A DNA stretch of 64,000 nucleotides from contig LUCH01002046.1 in NCBI GenBank assembly GCA_013368495.1, positions 2,752-66,751 of the forward strand, read 5' to 3'. Below, one piece after another: positions 48,291 to 63,779 of the stretch. The notes below the pieces were generated by a model, which was given only the letters and a program-made list of their open reading frames with translations, was not told where the DNA came from and searched no databases. The DNA is from Paragonimus heterotremus (lineage: Eukaryota > Platyhelminthes > Trematoda > Plagiorchiida > Troglotrematidae). Every line of letters starts with the position of its first letter. Positions within the stretch are counted from its first letter, which is position 1. The position numbers and the translations under genes were made by a program.

Positions 48291-51200
48291 CATTCCATAT
48301 GAAAAGCCAACTCAGTTGATTGCTTTTACTGTATTCTAATACCGATCGTTACATTTTTTCGCATGATGTCGTTCTTGATTTTAAACGTGCGTAAGTAAAC
48401 TGTGTCGTCGAATCTTGTGGAATCTGTAGCCAGGTTGATTATACAGTACTAAATTTTGTGTATTTTTTTTAAATAATCGTCTGTGTTAAATTTACAACTT
48501 TTAGTACCGGCGCAATTGTTTTTTTTTCATGGAAAATTCGTTTACTGATGTTTCTTTAACTCATTCAGAGTGGAAATGACATTGTAACAAACTGTTGGAA
48601 TAAATTAACGGTCGTTTCGAACAGTAGACCGAATACCACTAACTTAAGGCTCAGTAACAGTCGATTAGACATACTGTCCGATTAATCTTTGGGTTTTGAG
48701 GTGTGTGGATGTAGTCGTGATCTATTTTTGGTTCTGATAAATGTGCACTTTAGTGACAGCACTGACCGTCTTCTGGTTACATTGTTGATGTGTTTTGGAG
48801 CTCCATAGTTGATCGTGATCCTCTGTCATCATCCCTGATGTTATTATAAAGGATCACTGTCATGTCCGGCAAAAGATTGTGTTACCCTTCCTAAATCATA
48901 AATATTGCCAAAGAAACGGACATTGACGTGAAACGTTCAGATTCCGACCAAACGACCCAAACTATCAAGGTAGCAAATGTCTTAATCAGTCTCACCCACC
49001 GAGAACGTGATGTCAAAATCGTTTCAGCCAACTTGTAACATTTGTAGGTCCATATTCTCGCCACCCACATGCAAGCTTACAGGCGTGCTGATGTTGTTAC
49101 GCGTCTGTTTTAGTGGGGGTGACAGTTAGAGCTTTCTGCACTAGGATTGTTTCAGCAAACGGGCTGGGACAGGCGTGCAAAAGCACACACAAATTGATCA
49201 GTCCTGTTGGACACGACAATACACGAATGCTCCGTTTGACACTGCACACATTTACAAAAATGACACGTTTGCGCATGTTTCCGGTTACCCTAACATGTGT
49301 AACGTACCCGAAAACCTCAAGTTTTACATGTTACACGTAAGGACCACACGCATACAAGATTCGACAAACGCTGGACATCGTGTGATGCGGTAGGTAGCTT
49401 GTTTGCTGCCAGGCTGACGGACTGAATTCGTAAGTAGACTTTATGGAAACGCCGAATTCTTCAGAGATACAGCCAACTGGGTGCCCAGCTATCACAATGC
49501 CTGCTTGATTGCTTTCCGAGTTCAGGCAATTGGTATTGTATGTAGGCATGCATGTAACACGTTTGTTCATGACAGCATCGAACAGGCCAACGGAGGGATG
49601 AACAAATGTTCCAGATCAAGTGTGATCTTTCTATTTGTTTAAAACTTTACTTATTTGGTCAGCCGTAATCCCGTTTTGTGTATAGGTGGGTCATAAGAAC
49701 AATGTGTCTGACTGTGATGCGGAGAATACAGCAAAGGCGCATCCTCAGTGTTCTTGTTTTCAGTTGACAGTGCTACTCGATCAGTGAACGGCGGTTACGC
49801 TCTGATTTTTCGCAACCTCAACCAAGCCGTGGGCAAAAATTAACGTCCATTTCAACCGGACTAAAAAGTGCACCGCTTCTGACTGTAGACGCTTGTGGTT
49901 CTGTACAATCAAAAACGACCGTTATTTCGGCAGAATTTATCAATGAGGATACGATTTAACATGGAGCGAGGCTAGAATTGATGTTGAACAACGTTTTTTC
50001 TAGCTACTCACTTCTGTTCTTGACAGTAAATTCATGACAGTCGGACAGAAGTGAACAAACCGTTTTGTAGACTACTGAACATTTGGATTAAACAGACGTT
50101 TAAATTACGCTGTCGCTGATCAGATTAGCTGCTCTTTTATGCACTTGCACGGCCTGATTATCCACTCGTCCAGGGTGAATCGTGAACTTTGATGCTGTCG
50201 GCTGTTCTGTACATCGTTTACTGCACATACTGTGTATTAACGTCATTCCTCTAGCTATCATTTAGCACTCAACTCATGATGGCTTTAACGTTTTCCAGAA
50301 CTGAGGAGCTGTAAACAATTTCACATCTGAAGTTGATGACTTCGAAGACATAATAATATATATGACAATAGCACATCACTGGACTTTTCAAAACTGTGCA
50401 AAGAAGCACCACTATGTCGACTCATTTCTGAAGTAAAACGTCTCAGTGATTATCTTCAAGTGACAACCATACCAGTTCGGTTGCGTGAAAAGCCTATCAC
50501 ATCATCCTGTTCTACAGTGCCCACCTTCCTAACCATGGCAACATTAATGTGTTAAATATCCACACAAGTCCAAAGAGGCTGTACTCTGTCTTATATATCC
50601 ATGTTTTCGGCGCTCCCGAAAAAATCCACTCGACCTACATTACGTAAATCTGTTTATTTCTTCACAATACGAGCAGTGTTCTTCAGACTTTCAAAGGACC
50701 AATTAAAAAGACGCTACGTAACCAGTAGATGAAGGATTTTGCTACAACAAGAATCATTCTGATTATTCTCCAATAAGCCCAGCTGAACAGACAAGTTTTG
50801 ACTGTGCTACAAATGGGTAAAGTCTGTGTTTAAAATAAATTAAGCTGGGTGACGCAGTGGATTGGTTGAACGCAATTGGCCATGTCATACACGCAAAGAA
50901 AAAATGTGTGTTGCATTTTATGTCAGGTTACCACTGCTGGTGTCCAACAGCATGGAGTGAACATAACTGACTTTCTGATCATGATTGATCGCAAAAGAAA
51001 ACTTGACAATCATAGGTTTTCTCGGTGTCTAGGAGATGTGAAGTATTGGCATAACAAGAATCCACATTCACGAAAACTCGTGTGCAGGTCATGACTTGTT
51101 CGTGAATGCTCAAACAAAATATGTTCACTGGCGACGAACTGCTCAAGTGGCAAGCTACTGAAGTGTACTTAGAGTTGAGATATGCTACGTTTTTAACGGC

Positions 51201-54200
51201 CTATGATTAAATTTTAAAATAATTAGGTGGTGTTTTGTCGGAAAAAGGCACGGATTCTTCTGTTGCCTTGGGGGAGTGGCTGGCTGCCCTACGATCCAAA
51301 CTGGAAGGATATAGATTAACTACTATTGCAAACGTTGAGTTCCATCATGCATGTGTCCAGCCCATGAGATGAGTCCAGCGGCGTGGATTGTAAATGATGA
51401 TGGTGTCCAACTGATTGAAGAGATTATTTAGTAAAATGATAGTTTCAGTTAGGAAACTACAGAGATTTTCTAACAGCTAGTCATTTCCAACAGATTCTTC
51501 TTCAGATATGACATTATTTGTTCAGAATTTAGTCCTGCTGTAGAAACAAGCCGTCAATTAACAAGCAATGAATAATTGCTACAAGCTACACGTACCAGCC
51601 AGTACCAGCCAGTGAGAAAATTACTCAGGTGCACCAACAAATCCGAATTCTCTTTATTGCGACATTGGGTGCGTTTGTATGACGCAACCGTCAGACTGTT
51701 AGTGGCATACGGAACCGTTTCAGTTTCTAACACTACGCCACTTTTTAGATACTTCAACTTCCGGTGAAACAGATTGAGAGCGTTCATTTTATGTCCAAAA
51801 GCAGCAGATGCGTTTACACAAAATGGCATATGTTACTTGAATTCTTGTGCTCGGATATAAAAGCATACAATAAATTTAACAAATTTTCTTTCTTACTTTT
51901 GGTGTTTCACGCTTTGGCTAACCAGTGATCGGTGAAAAGATGCAAATGGAAGAAAAGCAGACAATGAAACAAAAAAGAAGCTGTATCGGTGAGAAAAGCC
52001 ATAGCTTATGTAACTAATCGAAGACTTGTTCGCGGAATCAATCAGTTGCGTTGTGCACGCAAACGTGCATCCGGGCCTAGTAGGCAATCGGACATCACGT
52101 GAACTATCGGATATTTCCGCTGAAAGGTCACGATACAACTTTCTTATCCCTAATAATCTTTGATGCTTTCTTACGCAGCATGTTATCCGAAAGACATATT
52201 ATAATCACAGTGCCGATCAGTTAACTAATCTCGGCGGAACATCCCACAACTTTTATGATCAAGACTCGGTAACGTTAATCTCAGGTTTGTGTGAACATCG
52301 TTCATTTTCGTCCTGTCACTTCAAGCTGAACAAAACAGTGTTCGGTTCAGCTAAAATAAGGCAATCTGTACAATGTCTAGTGCGACTAAATGATGCAAAC
52401 GATGAGGCCAACGCAACATGGTTGACCATATCCATAGTTCTGAATATGATCCATGCAGCTATTTCTGACACGCCTGTTTGCGACACGTGATCCATTGAGC
52501 TGTGGTTCGTCTGACTATTTGTTCTGAATATCGAACGCAGCTGTGTGTGAATAGGGTCAAGTTGTCCATTCTAACGGGAGTTTTCGTTATAGCAGCATTT
52601 GTCATAACGTACACAACAAGCACTATGTAGCAGGGAGAGATTTCGGGATCAGAGAATTCCCTCGTCATGGTAGTCTCTTCCTTAAAACAGTGTTCCTTAT
52701 CGTAACACTCTGGAGCAGTTGTATTCCACAGAATTAGAATAGCTGAAGGTGTTTGGTACTGACTGCGGTCATAATCATATAGTTCCCAGTTTTTCACGAA
52801 TCACGAAGTGATGTTTCTTACCATTTATATTCCTGTTGTATAAACTGGACTTATATTCGGCGCTCCCCTTTTGACAAGGAGTTCCTTTACCTAGATTCAG
52901 TACACATGAAAAAATTGCAGAATACCTTGTGTACAAAAATCTACACTTAACGGAAAACATTTCAGAGAAAGAATATGAACAGTTTTCGTTTGAGATACCA
53001 CTGTGTACTATGTATGCACAACTCTTTATTTGTTCTCAAAAATCTGCCAATTCGTGTTTTTTTCCAAGGAAATTGTGAACATAACATTTTCCGGACGACC
53101 CACAGCATCTTATGCTCGTGTCAGGTAATAACGACGTCAGGTTCTGCTGTGGTGTCTAATTAATAGGATTATTTCGAACCTCCAAAATGTGGTTACCTGC
53201 TGACAATGTAAACATGCATTGTAGGACTGTTGACGAATGCCTGTTTCTTTTCTGCTGTAAACTAGTGTTGTGATCCGAGAACGCGGATGGCACAAGGGTT
53301 ATTCATCCGACAAAGCGATACACGGGTTAAGCATGTAAACCAGACCTGTCACAAAACCACTCATTTGCACGCAGTATTCGGCCTCAGACAGTCTCGGCTA
53401 CCACAGATGTTAGTGCTCAGTTCCATTAGGTAGCAGAGACCGTTATGGGTGATGCTGCACTTTGATGATCCTTCCTGCAGTCTTTTTGTGGTTTGTGCGT
53501 TGCAAAAAACATGCCCTGCACCTGCTACTGAATAGTCGCGGTACGAGTAGTATAGTAGGATCGCTCAGCTTCACCGCACTAGTTGTACGGTCGAAACTCG
53601 GGTGTATTTCCACCCAGAGGCTATGGCGTTGTGGGGCTGATAGAGAAGTGAACACAATCCAAAAAATAATTCACTTCAAGTCTCTACTTCAGAATTGTAC
53701 TTCACACTGCAAACCTACATAATACGCGAGCCACATATGTTTGAAAATTACAGGTGTAACAGTTTGTCATATGCGACTTCAATGAAAGCTCAGTCCAACA
53801 TTGCCATTCATCCTGCTGTTTAATCTAATACAATGTTCTGCCTCTTCGCCGCTGAGCTGTCTGTCTTCAAAGCGATTATGGCTACTTACTTTTGGCAATT
53901 CGGAGCCTTCCATCTACAGCCTTTCTGAACAGTGCTGCGACAAGAAGATTTGGAAATCAAGAGCATTTTGAGCAACTGCTAAAGAAACTGTGATTGGCAC
54001 AGTTCAGGATGACATGTTTCTACGGCTTCTAAAGGTCTTACCATTCACCACATCGGTATCGAAGGCTCTATTTATATTGTTTCCATTTGCAACTCTGCTC
54101 TTTACTGATACCATGCTTGTTTGAGTGTTGATAACCATTCCTCCTCCCAATGTTTTTGTTTAAAAATGATACTTCTGTGGAAATTGGTAGTTTCTTACAC

Positions 54201-57200
54201 TGTTTTTGCTGAACGTGCTGACAGGCAGCTAACTAAATAGACCTATCGGGGTTACTCAGTCGATTACACAAATATCATCATTAGGTCCATCAGCCGACTA
54301 TACGTACACAGCGGACTGTTAGTGAGTTCAATTAATGTTCAGTAATTAGCACTGGACATCAGCCTTGATAACACGGAACAAGTATCTACGCCAATCCTAG
54401 TTGATTTAATGCCGAACACCCGTTCGGCCTAATCATTGTTTGATGTTTGAGCAACCCTTATGTACGTTTTTAGCATGTGCAGTCAGCTCGCCGTTCTATA
54501 CATGCCGTATGTGACGGGCATTGGTGAGCGGAAATTATCATCGTTACCTATGCTGGTGACTCGTACTAGAGAGCGACCCTATCCGCTTGATGGCATTGTT
54601 AACGAGGTCGAGCTGCATGTGACATTTTGGCTTGTATACCGTCAGCCAACTATCTATAACAAGCTGATGGTGTTAGACATATCCGCCTGAATAACTTTCA
54701 ACGGCCCACAAATCGCTGAATCAAAAGTATTTTCATTGATAGGTCTTCTGCTGAAAGCTGGCCATTTAATCACTGATATCCCTAACTTGATATACAGTGG
54801 GGTTATTAGGAAAGAGCAAGCATACTGAATTCCGAAGCCGTTAGCTCTTTCTTGACTAGAAGTTGTGATGCTATCTTCACCACTTATCACCAAAATGTCA
54901 GATTCATTTCTTTCATCCAACTATTGGGACAGTTATCCTGTTTAACTGCACCTCTGAGGCTAATATTTGAAAAACTAAGTACCGCCGCATCAAGCAAAGT
55001 GAAAGAGTAAATTGAGTTGTTTCGTCTATCACATTGTGTAACTTCCCAAAACTTAGCATGATCGGTTTATAATGACGTGGGGGGCTAAACTATTTTCACC
55101 ATTCGCAATAACTCAAGCGTTCTAGTCAAAGCAGCGTAAAATGCACAGCGTATGCTGCACAAGGTGTACCAAGTCACTAGCAATTGTTCAGTCATGTTCT
55201 GCCAGCCGGCCCTTTATCCTTCAAGCACGATTTCTGTGGACTTAATCAGAGTGTCAAAAATACAGCAACCTATTTCACTTGTTATTTTTACGGCATGCAC
55301 AAGGGTTACGTACAAGAGGCTAAACGTTTCCATTGAAAGGATATGAATTATGCACTCATTTTGGAAGCAAATCACGCTTGTTTATTAAGAGAAAATTAGA
55401 AACACTTACAGGCGGCGTAATGTGGACACTGGAGTCGAGCTGCTTAGCCAGGTATGCTGCTGTGTGACCACACATGAAAATCATACGGCATCTCTACCGA
55501 ACATCGACTTCGTCAACTTTGATACTTGTAACATAAGCACATCGATTTTTGGTACTAATCAGTTATAACCAGCGCAGCAAAGATATTAGTTCTAATTTTG
55601 GGGGAAGCGCCTATTACGTTGATCTATCTGTAGCTGTCATTCCTCCAAGCATAATCAAACAGAAGAAAGCTGGAGACTGTTGTGAAAGAACAGATAATAT
55701 TCTCCGTGCTTTTGGTACCTAGCAGTGTATTTTTTAGTGTAACTCACATTTCTGTTTTGACTGTCTTATTGTAGTTAATTGGACAGCGGTCTTAACAATA
55801 TGATGCGGTTCTACTTACGAAGGTATTAAACTCGTCGGTCGTCCACTGACTTCTACTCTGGTAACTTTAAAACCAACCATTCTAAAGTTGCTTCAAGTTG
55901 TAAACTTACATAAAGCTGCAGTTGCCGATGGCTGGTTCACCAGATAAACCCTTAATGTTGTCTGTTCCGATACACTAGAACGTTGCGAATGTTTAGTAGA
56001 CCACCACGGTCAGCATATGCTTGAAACCGAAGTGCCTGGGAGTGAGACTGTTATTCCGCTTACCATGAATACTTTCAGACCATGGCTTGGATGTCGGAAT
56101 ACATGAGTGACTAATAAAGGTGTGGCACACAGACCAGGGATGATAATATAACAACCCGATAATTCACAGCAGCTGATAACGAGAGGTGTAAGCAAGAGTA
56201 TCATCCAGGCAGTTTACTGAACACTAGTCAGTTACTACAGAAAAGAACAGATATTAAAGGATACGGGACTGTAATTAAGCCGTCAGAATCTGAGGCGACA
56301 TCCATCTGTATCACGTGCAACAAGATCGGCATCTGCTACAACACATTGTACAATCACAGGCACGGTGAATGCAGTAGTCCACGTTCTTTGGATGCTTTCG
56401 AGTAGTTTGTCCAAACACATTAAGCGCAGAACGCTTACATTACGTAACGTTACGGAGCAGTTTCCCAGGTTGCAATTACAGTCGCACACACAGATGTTTC
56501 GGTGGTTTGCCAACGTTAGCGCTACTCACACTTTATCTCTGGATTTACTTCTATATGTTATGGCTTAGTCGCATGTCTGGTATGTGTTCAGTGGTGTATA
56601 GTTTTGTAAACCTCTCTCACATACAAAGAATGATAGCCAACTTCCATTCCAGTCAAGGATAGGAATACTTTACAACGGTGTATTGATGGAACAGTGTCTG
56701 TATATGAAAATTGTGATCACATGCGCGCGTCTTCAGGTCCGTTTATACGACACCTTAGTTTACTGATTAAAAGGGCTACTATACAGTAGAATATAGTAGC
56801 CCGTCCAAACGTTGCGAACTTTGTTAGGTTCACATGACGATTGTAACGGCTTTCTTGACCTCTTAAACGAACGAAGAAACGAAGAGTCAAGCCTCAAGTT
56901 GATGGATTTACCTGAGTGACCAACCTTAGGATCATTTTCGATAAAAGCAGTCAAGTGCACTTGGTCCTCTTTAAACACAGTTTAGTGAAAATCGCGTACA
57001 AAGATCCACGGGGAAATATGACACTGGAACTAAATAACACAAGTTGAACAGAAGCTGCAACCAGTGTGTCACTAAAGAATTAATGAGAATTCGGCTCGGT
57101 TACAGTAGTTTAGGTTGTCAATAAACACGTCAGAGAAAGCTTCCCAAATCATATTATTAGTGAAATTTGATTGGACGGAGCGCGAGCAAACTGCTTTTGT

Positions 57201-57689
57201 CAAAAAATCCGTCTGGATTACACAATAAGTGGAGAAAATTGCGCAAGTCTACATACATACATAAACGCCAGTACCAACTGAAGTTGATGAGTAGTTTTAC
57301 CTTCAAACCAAAACTAATGTAGTGAATAGCAGCTAACGATATCAACAATAGTCACATCATCCTAAAGTTTCTCCATAGAAGTAACGTCACCACCTCCGGT
57401 CAAGATGCTAGTGTTTTTGCTAACAACTAAGCGAGAATACCAATCACCGTCAACAGCAATTATTCCGTTGATTTCAGCATCGTAACTGTCAAACCATGCG
57501 TCGTGTTTCAAAAGCTAGAAAGGTTTCTTGGTAACAGTCACCCAGCTCTGATATCATTTCACCAGTGGTTTTGAAAAGATCAGCAGAAAAGGGGACGACA
57601 AGTGAGTTCGGTATTCATTCATTTTATGGATCAGAACATTTTTAAGAAAGCCTGAAAATTCAGTAAGAAACCTCCATTTTCAAGGGGTA
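48291..57689. other. Long intergenic stretch without recognised genes
   Basis: Both strands were read for domain words, splice-joined frames and repeats. Open frames above 70 codons (for example 49113-49340, 51554-51829 minus, 52459-52797 minus, 53462-53722, 54460-54690, 54654-54920 minus) carry no motif that can be named. A GTGACGCAGTGG near 50852 could be the start of another SINE-like head, without a clear B box. Confidence 0.35.
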
Positions 57690-58160
57690 AACAAACCAGC
57701 CGGAAAACAACAAGCAAACTATCTTGCTGTCCCTGATCTCAGGAGACTAAGAAGACACAATTTGAAACTGAACACCACCCACTTTTAATCAAAATCCTCT
57801 TATCCAGATAATACTTTCCTCCACCCCAATGCTAACGGCAGTTCCTGATCGCGGGGTTATGGACTGGAGTTAACAGGACAGTTACTATGTCTGTAATCGA
57901 AACGACCACTCATTCTGTACACTGTTCACGTGAGGTTGCACTTGAGCGTTTAGATATGACTGATCGGTCCTGCTTAGTATAAGGTTACTGGCGTCATGGT
58001 TAACATTCCAGTCTAACAGGTATGAGGGTCGGAGTTCAAATATCGGCTCATACAAGGGTAAGCACTACTGACAAGCTCTAATAAAAGCGAAACGTGAGTC
58101 TAATGCTTCCCTACGGAGTCAGATGGTCGAATGTCTTATCATGATGCAAAGATTGTGATC
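57690..58160 (+). repeat. tRNA-module repeat with 5' extension, copy 3
   Basis: Contains GGAGTTCAAATATCGG (B box, about 58034-58049) and the body CTCTAATAAAAGCGAAACGT followed by GAGTCTAATGCTT, nearly identical to copy 2. Upstream GGACTGGAGTTAACAGGACA (about 57862) matches the copy 2 extension. Confidence 0.6.
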
Positions 58161-60739
58161 AAATGTTGATGGTATTTAGTTTAAATTCAGTTCAAAATAA
58201 AATTTGCAATCATTCGGTGGCTCACATTATGCGCTCGCATTATTCCTTGGTACTCAACATAGATTCCGAGGTTGCTTTATATGACTAGTCAAACCCTCTG
58301 AAACTAGGAAATAATGGGCCAAGGTTGTTGATGGAGGTACATCGTGAGATGTTAGATTTTGGAATTTTTCATAGCTTACGATACAGTCAAGCACGCAAGC
58401 CCTCTTCTTGAGTGAAACATTCAAACTTGTGGACTGTTTCTTACGACAAACAGTCACCTGTGATGGTACAACGTGGTGTACCAAAAAGATGGCTTAAACT
58501 GGGCCAGTTCTCAATGGGCTATCGGCATGTCAGTGGGGTCCTTATTTTGACCTACTGATGGTTGTATCAGCCGTTGTATCCTCTGAGCCACATTCTTACC
58601 CTTTCTACGAATCTTTTTCTCCGCGGTCGCTGGCTTAATCTGCAGCATCAGATGGATAGACTGTACTACAAACAACTTTCTTCCATTGCCTGGATGTGGT
58701 CACTTCTGATATCCTAATAAAACTACTGTAGCAGAGCCATCAATAGATACTTAAAACGGAGTCTTCAGATACATATCGATGGCGCTAGTGCGAGTTTCTG
58801 GACAGTTTCCTTGTGACGTGAGAATTTCAATGTCAGTGCTTGCACGTTATTCTTTGATTACTTCATGTCTGATTGCTCTGCGTGAGTTACACTTCTCTTC
58901 TTACTTTCTTGTTAACCTTACCTTATTTTGATTCACATCTCCATAAATCTCACCATTTCTGAAAGGAATCTCATTCTTTGCCTGTCTCATCTGGTTTCAA
59001 CTTACAACTAAGCTGCTCACCAGATTTTATTTCATCTGAATTATTTACTCAAGTAACTATGTGTTTCCTCACACCATCTTCAGTCAATCACTGTTCGCGA
59101 TCGCACGTCGGGATGCAAAGCATTCGTTATACCATATCTATCAATGTACGGGCTTTAAACGAACAAACATCGACCCGAAAGAAAGTTCCTTCTCAAAGTG
59201 TCCTCATAAATACCACAGCAGGTGTTAACTTAGCTTGCCTTGGTAAGTTGCTGTTTAGTTCTTCATATAGGCAGTACGTCCGTTGAAGGAGCATCGATTC
59301 ACACCAAACGTCAAGTCAATAAATTCCACTATGCACTTCAGGAAGCGAGTGCGCAACACTTATTTAGTAATACTTTTAGTGAGCAAAACGATGACGTCAC
59401 TTATTCAGTCATACAGTCAATTCATTTGTATACACTTTGCTACCGACAATAAGTCGTGCTGAGTAAGTGATACCATAAAAACCATGAGTGTGATTGCGGA
59501 CCTACATAAGCCCATAACCGAACCTGGTGAAGAATAGGAAGTATAAAAATGGTCACCATTATAAGAGGGTGATTAGGTGAAGGGACATTCTTCTAAGCGG
59601 CAGACTTATAAGTAATCATCAACTAAACGTTAATCAGCTGTTTTCCCATTGTTCAATCTTACCACTGTCACTCAAGTTAAGAGAATCTCATCTACGGCTC
59701 ATGAGTAAATGCCAGATTGCTAAGCCACCACAGAACGGTAGCAGAGATACACCCATTAGACACGGTCGATAGCACCAGAGGGGCACAAACTTAAAGAAAT
59801 TACTTTACTTAGATCTTGCTCTTTGTTTCAGCACTAGTTTCAATTAAACAGACTTAACTAATGCTTGCTAGGTTGCAGACCAACAAGTAACGTCTCATCG
59901 ATTTCAGTCAAGGGCAGTGGTCAAGGTAGATGAATGCTGATGGATCCACAACAAAGTTCAAAATCTTCGTTTAAGTGATCAGATTTAGTTAATACATCTA
60001 ATGTGGAAATAAGCTTGAATTCGCAAAACGGAGAATAAAATCAAGAGGTTCTAAAAGACTCTGGGCATAACACATTAAATATATCTTATCACTTTAATGA
60101 AAATATTATAATTGCATTAATCCAGGTCATATAGTGGTTGAACATCACGCCTGAACATTTTATGGATTACAATCTAGGAAGGACACTGTTCTCAGCTGTC
60201 ATGCATTAGCATCATCAATTCTTCAAACATTGTGAGTGAATGAAACGAATTTTTGTCGTTGTTGTTGCAAGCAGACTGGTTCCAGTTCTCAGCACACTCA
60301 TAGACCGCAAGCAGAATATCATTATTTACTCATCAAATTACTTTTACGTCACATCGGCTGTTTAAAACTCATAACCATCAATCCCTAACTGACACTGCTA
60401 TGCCACTGATCGAATACACACATTACTCGCAATAGCTCAAAACTAGTATTCAACAAAGAACGAAGTTCCCGTGTTTCAAGAATTGAAAAGAATAACTGAG
60501 TTTCATCAAACAACCAGCTTGACTTTTTGTTCACTGCCTCATAAGTTCGTGCAGAAGTTTGAAATATCTTAAACTATTGTCTTGGTGTATTTGTACTGGT
60601 TGAGGTATTAGTTTTGTTCATAATTCTAAACCGAAATTGAGAGGAAGTGATTAAAAAGGAATTTTGAAAAAGCTACTAGCGTGCGGTTATATTGGCTTGA
60701 AACAATGAAATGCACTGAAGCAACTTTCTGGTACAAGAA
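58161..60739. other. Intergenic stretch
   Basis: An open frame at 58978-59286 (102 codons) has no recognised motif. Nothing else is supported. Confidence 0.35.
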
Positions 60740-60835
60740 CGTATTTGGTGACTTTCTGAGAGTTGGTTAGTGGAGTGGTTAAGGATATTGTCCTGTAAAC
60801 TATCTCGTTTGAAAACACCATTGGAATGTAATTTT
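60740..60835 (+). repeat. Weak tRNA-like SINE head
   Basis: GTTGGTTAGTGGAGTGGTTA (A-box region) is followed about 40 bp later by TCGTTTGAAAAC, a degraded B box. No body match to the other copies is clear. Confidence 0.3.
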
Positions 60836-63779
60836 GAAACTTCAAGGAGATTTAACAGTGGTCATGAAGTTGTGCAACGTATTCTAACATGAATGAAGAA
60901 CTTCTGTCCATACGATAGCTTGTCATTTTCTTATTCCACTTTCAATAACGGGTTCCTCAAACTCGCAGTCTTGTTCAACGTGTGTCTGTTTGTTATTCGA
61001 TAATCTGGTGAGGATAGGGTTTTTTGAGCAACTGCTAACGCTGTCCTAAAGAATGGAAAAAGTACTGAGAACTGACCTGATGCAGCTGACCACTCTGAAT
61101 GAGGCAGTCTCCTGAGTTTATGAAGATTCCCGTGACTGCTCTAAACACCCTCTGTAGGTGTCAGATCCCCTTTAAGATAAAAGCAATGAACCCACTCACT
61201 GGTTTTTGGTGAGGTTGGATTATGGGGTTGAATGTATTAAAACAATATTTGTGGTTCCACCACTTATTCTGCCAGAGCTAAGTTTGTTAGTTTGTTAGTC
61301 ATAGAAGAAACTGACTGCCAGCCTGTCTCCTAGACTTTCTACTTACAGAGAACCAGTTAGTTTGGATGCTATTAAGGTAGAGTTTTGTGTTTCTCATGCA
61401 GTGCACTGGTGATGATTGAAGAACATTCAACGGTCTAAAAACTATTATTGTGAACACGATGAACTATTGCGCGAGCATCTTATTCAGTAGCATGACAGAT
61501 TAATCGCTGTTCGTTCACCCTGCTATCGAAATTATGCCCGACTAGATACTCATGTAACCACCGTTTGGACGATCCTCTTAGTTACGAACTCGACAAGATA
61601 GGGCAGTCAATTTACAACAAAACTCAATTTTTAGCGAACAGCAATTTTATTTCAGCAACATCAATCTGAAAATTGCGAATATTTGTCATGTTTATGATGC
61701 AAGTGTATCTCTTTTAGCAGCCATACTGCTCCTTACTACATAGTTTGAAGTCTGTCGACATAGTCTGGAGTGGATCAACCATTAAACCATTCTACAATTT
61801 CATTATCACTGAAGTTAACGCTGCTGGTCAGTAACGTTCGAGTTATTTTATGCTTTCGCTGTATAAGATTGCGTATATGAACTCCTTTCAGGTATTCGGT
61901 AAACAATCGTTTGAAAACGGGTTCAGAAAATGCCCCTTAACCCAGTAGATTAGTGTTCCGAAAATATTAGGGTATCAAACTTGGACAAGGTGACATTCAA
62001 ACGGGTAGCTCGTGTAATGTGGCTTTGAGTGGTAACATTCGGACTTGGAACCTTGTAGGCGAGTTACCTCTCAACTTCTCAGCAACCGTTTGCGTTCTAC
62101 AGTTACGTACGTTCCCCTACGATTTACTCACGGTATCGGAAGTCTTCACATCTGAGATGGTAAATCCAACAGAAATTCAGAGTTGTGTGCTAGTAACCTT
62201 GCTTCTGGTGTGTTTTTTAACTTCGTCGTGGAATAGTTTCGGGTTAGTAACAAGCTATTGAACAACATCATGCTTATTGTGTGACTGGTCCTCTTTTACA
62301 ACGGCTTTGATGTGTTTTCTTTGTGCAACAATTTATCTCTATCAACAAAGTGTTGAAGGTCTGGAAGTGCTTAGCTGTTTCTCATCACTGTTGTAGTTCC
62401 CGATGCTCTACTCCATTGGAGCTACTCAGTTGGAACAAAGTTGCTAACTAGGTTGGAAATATATTTACCGGCAACTTTACAGTACTGATTAAGTTCGGTT
62501 GAAATGGTGATGTAAAGCTAGGCAACACTGTTGTACTGTGTCTCTTCTATTCAACCTTCTCAAGGTAGACCTTCGGACTCACCTATTTAGAAATGTGTTA
62601 ACCAGTTCTGTATACACAGTTCGACTCCGTTTCAAGTTGGTCAAATGGTGCCGTAAATTGCATTTTGAGTGATACTATAACTTCAACAGTGAAAATAGAA
62701 TAAAAGCACTCACTCATCTCGTTAGTACTATCTTCAATCTGCTGACCTATTCTAATACTCTTATTACCTCGAGTAATTTTACCTCACGGAGTGACATTAG
62801 TACACACTGAGTAGTCTGGGAAATTCATTTTTGAGAGATTAAATTCTTCAATTTTTAAGTCCAGTATAAAAGAAGGAGGGTGTTTTGAGTAGGTCGTTGT
62901 GCTGGGTTGTTATAGGCACGGATGAAGACCTGATGGCTGTATGAATCAATGACTTTAAGCTTTGACGTAAATTTACTTGTTAGACGTATCCTGACTGATA
63001 TAAAGTAATTGCTCATACTCTGTGAAGTCTTTGTAACACAGCCTGAACAATGAGCCTTATCCCACAGTTTACTTGAGTCTCATATCAATGAGGGATTGTC
63101 TGGTCAATAATGAATAACCTTTCGTTCTTCAATACTTTTTCACAGTGTAATTCTACGATGCCTATTGTAAATATATTTTATTGGGCGCGGAATCCGAAAC
63201 TAGTCCATATTTTTGCTGATTAAAGTCGCGGTATCAAAGACAGTGCCATGGATCGGGTTCACCGTCTTCTCTGAGCAAATTAGATGAATTTCCTTGGAAG
63301 ACACTTCGCTGGTAGAAAAATCAGAGCCAACAAATTACGGTGTCTTCTGAAGTCATCATCACTCGTTAAAATGACGGCGATGTTGTCTATTTTTGTGGTT
63401 CTGTACTTGGCATCATATGCTTCAGGCAACTAGAGAAATTCGTGGTTGCAAATTCAACAGGTTTTCTGATTTTGTTTAATTATCTCCATCTATATCCTGT
63501 ATTCTGTGGTGTGTCACGATGGAGGAAATGCGGTACTATACAAATTTCAAGCACTTTTGACAGAATCCGAGGAATCTTACCAACCAATCTATCCAAACTT
63601 TGTTTTTGTGGAATTATTACATTAGCATTTTAAATTTTCATCATGAGCATAAATAGTGTTCAGAACTTCTTGTCTTTAATGAGGTTATGTCAATTCCAAC
63701 GCTATCGCTCCAACACAGGATTAGACTGAATCTAAATATCTTAAAACCCCCACTACTGACTTACAATCAAAATTTCGCC
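60836..63779. other. Intergenic stretch
   Basis: Nothing recognised on either strand. Confidence 0.4.

Noticed and set aside
58978..59286. Possible coding exon of 102 codons followed by a GT
   Set aside because: No recognised motif, no acceptor or partner exon can be placed, and the length is within chance for this composition.
62019..62261. WD-repeat-like frame (IRTWNL)
   Set aside because: One WD-like word only, no blade pattern, and RRP9 is already complete without it.
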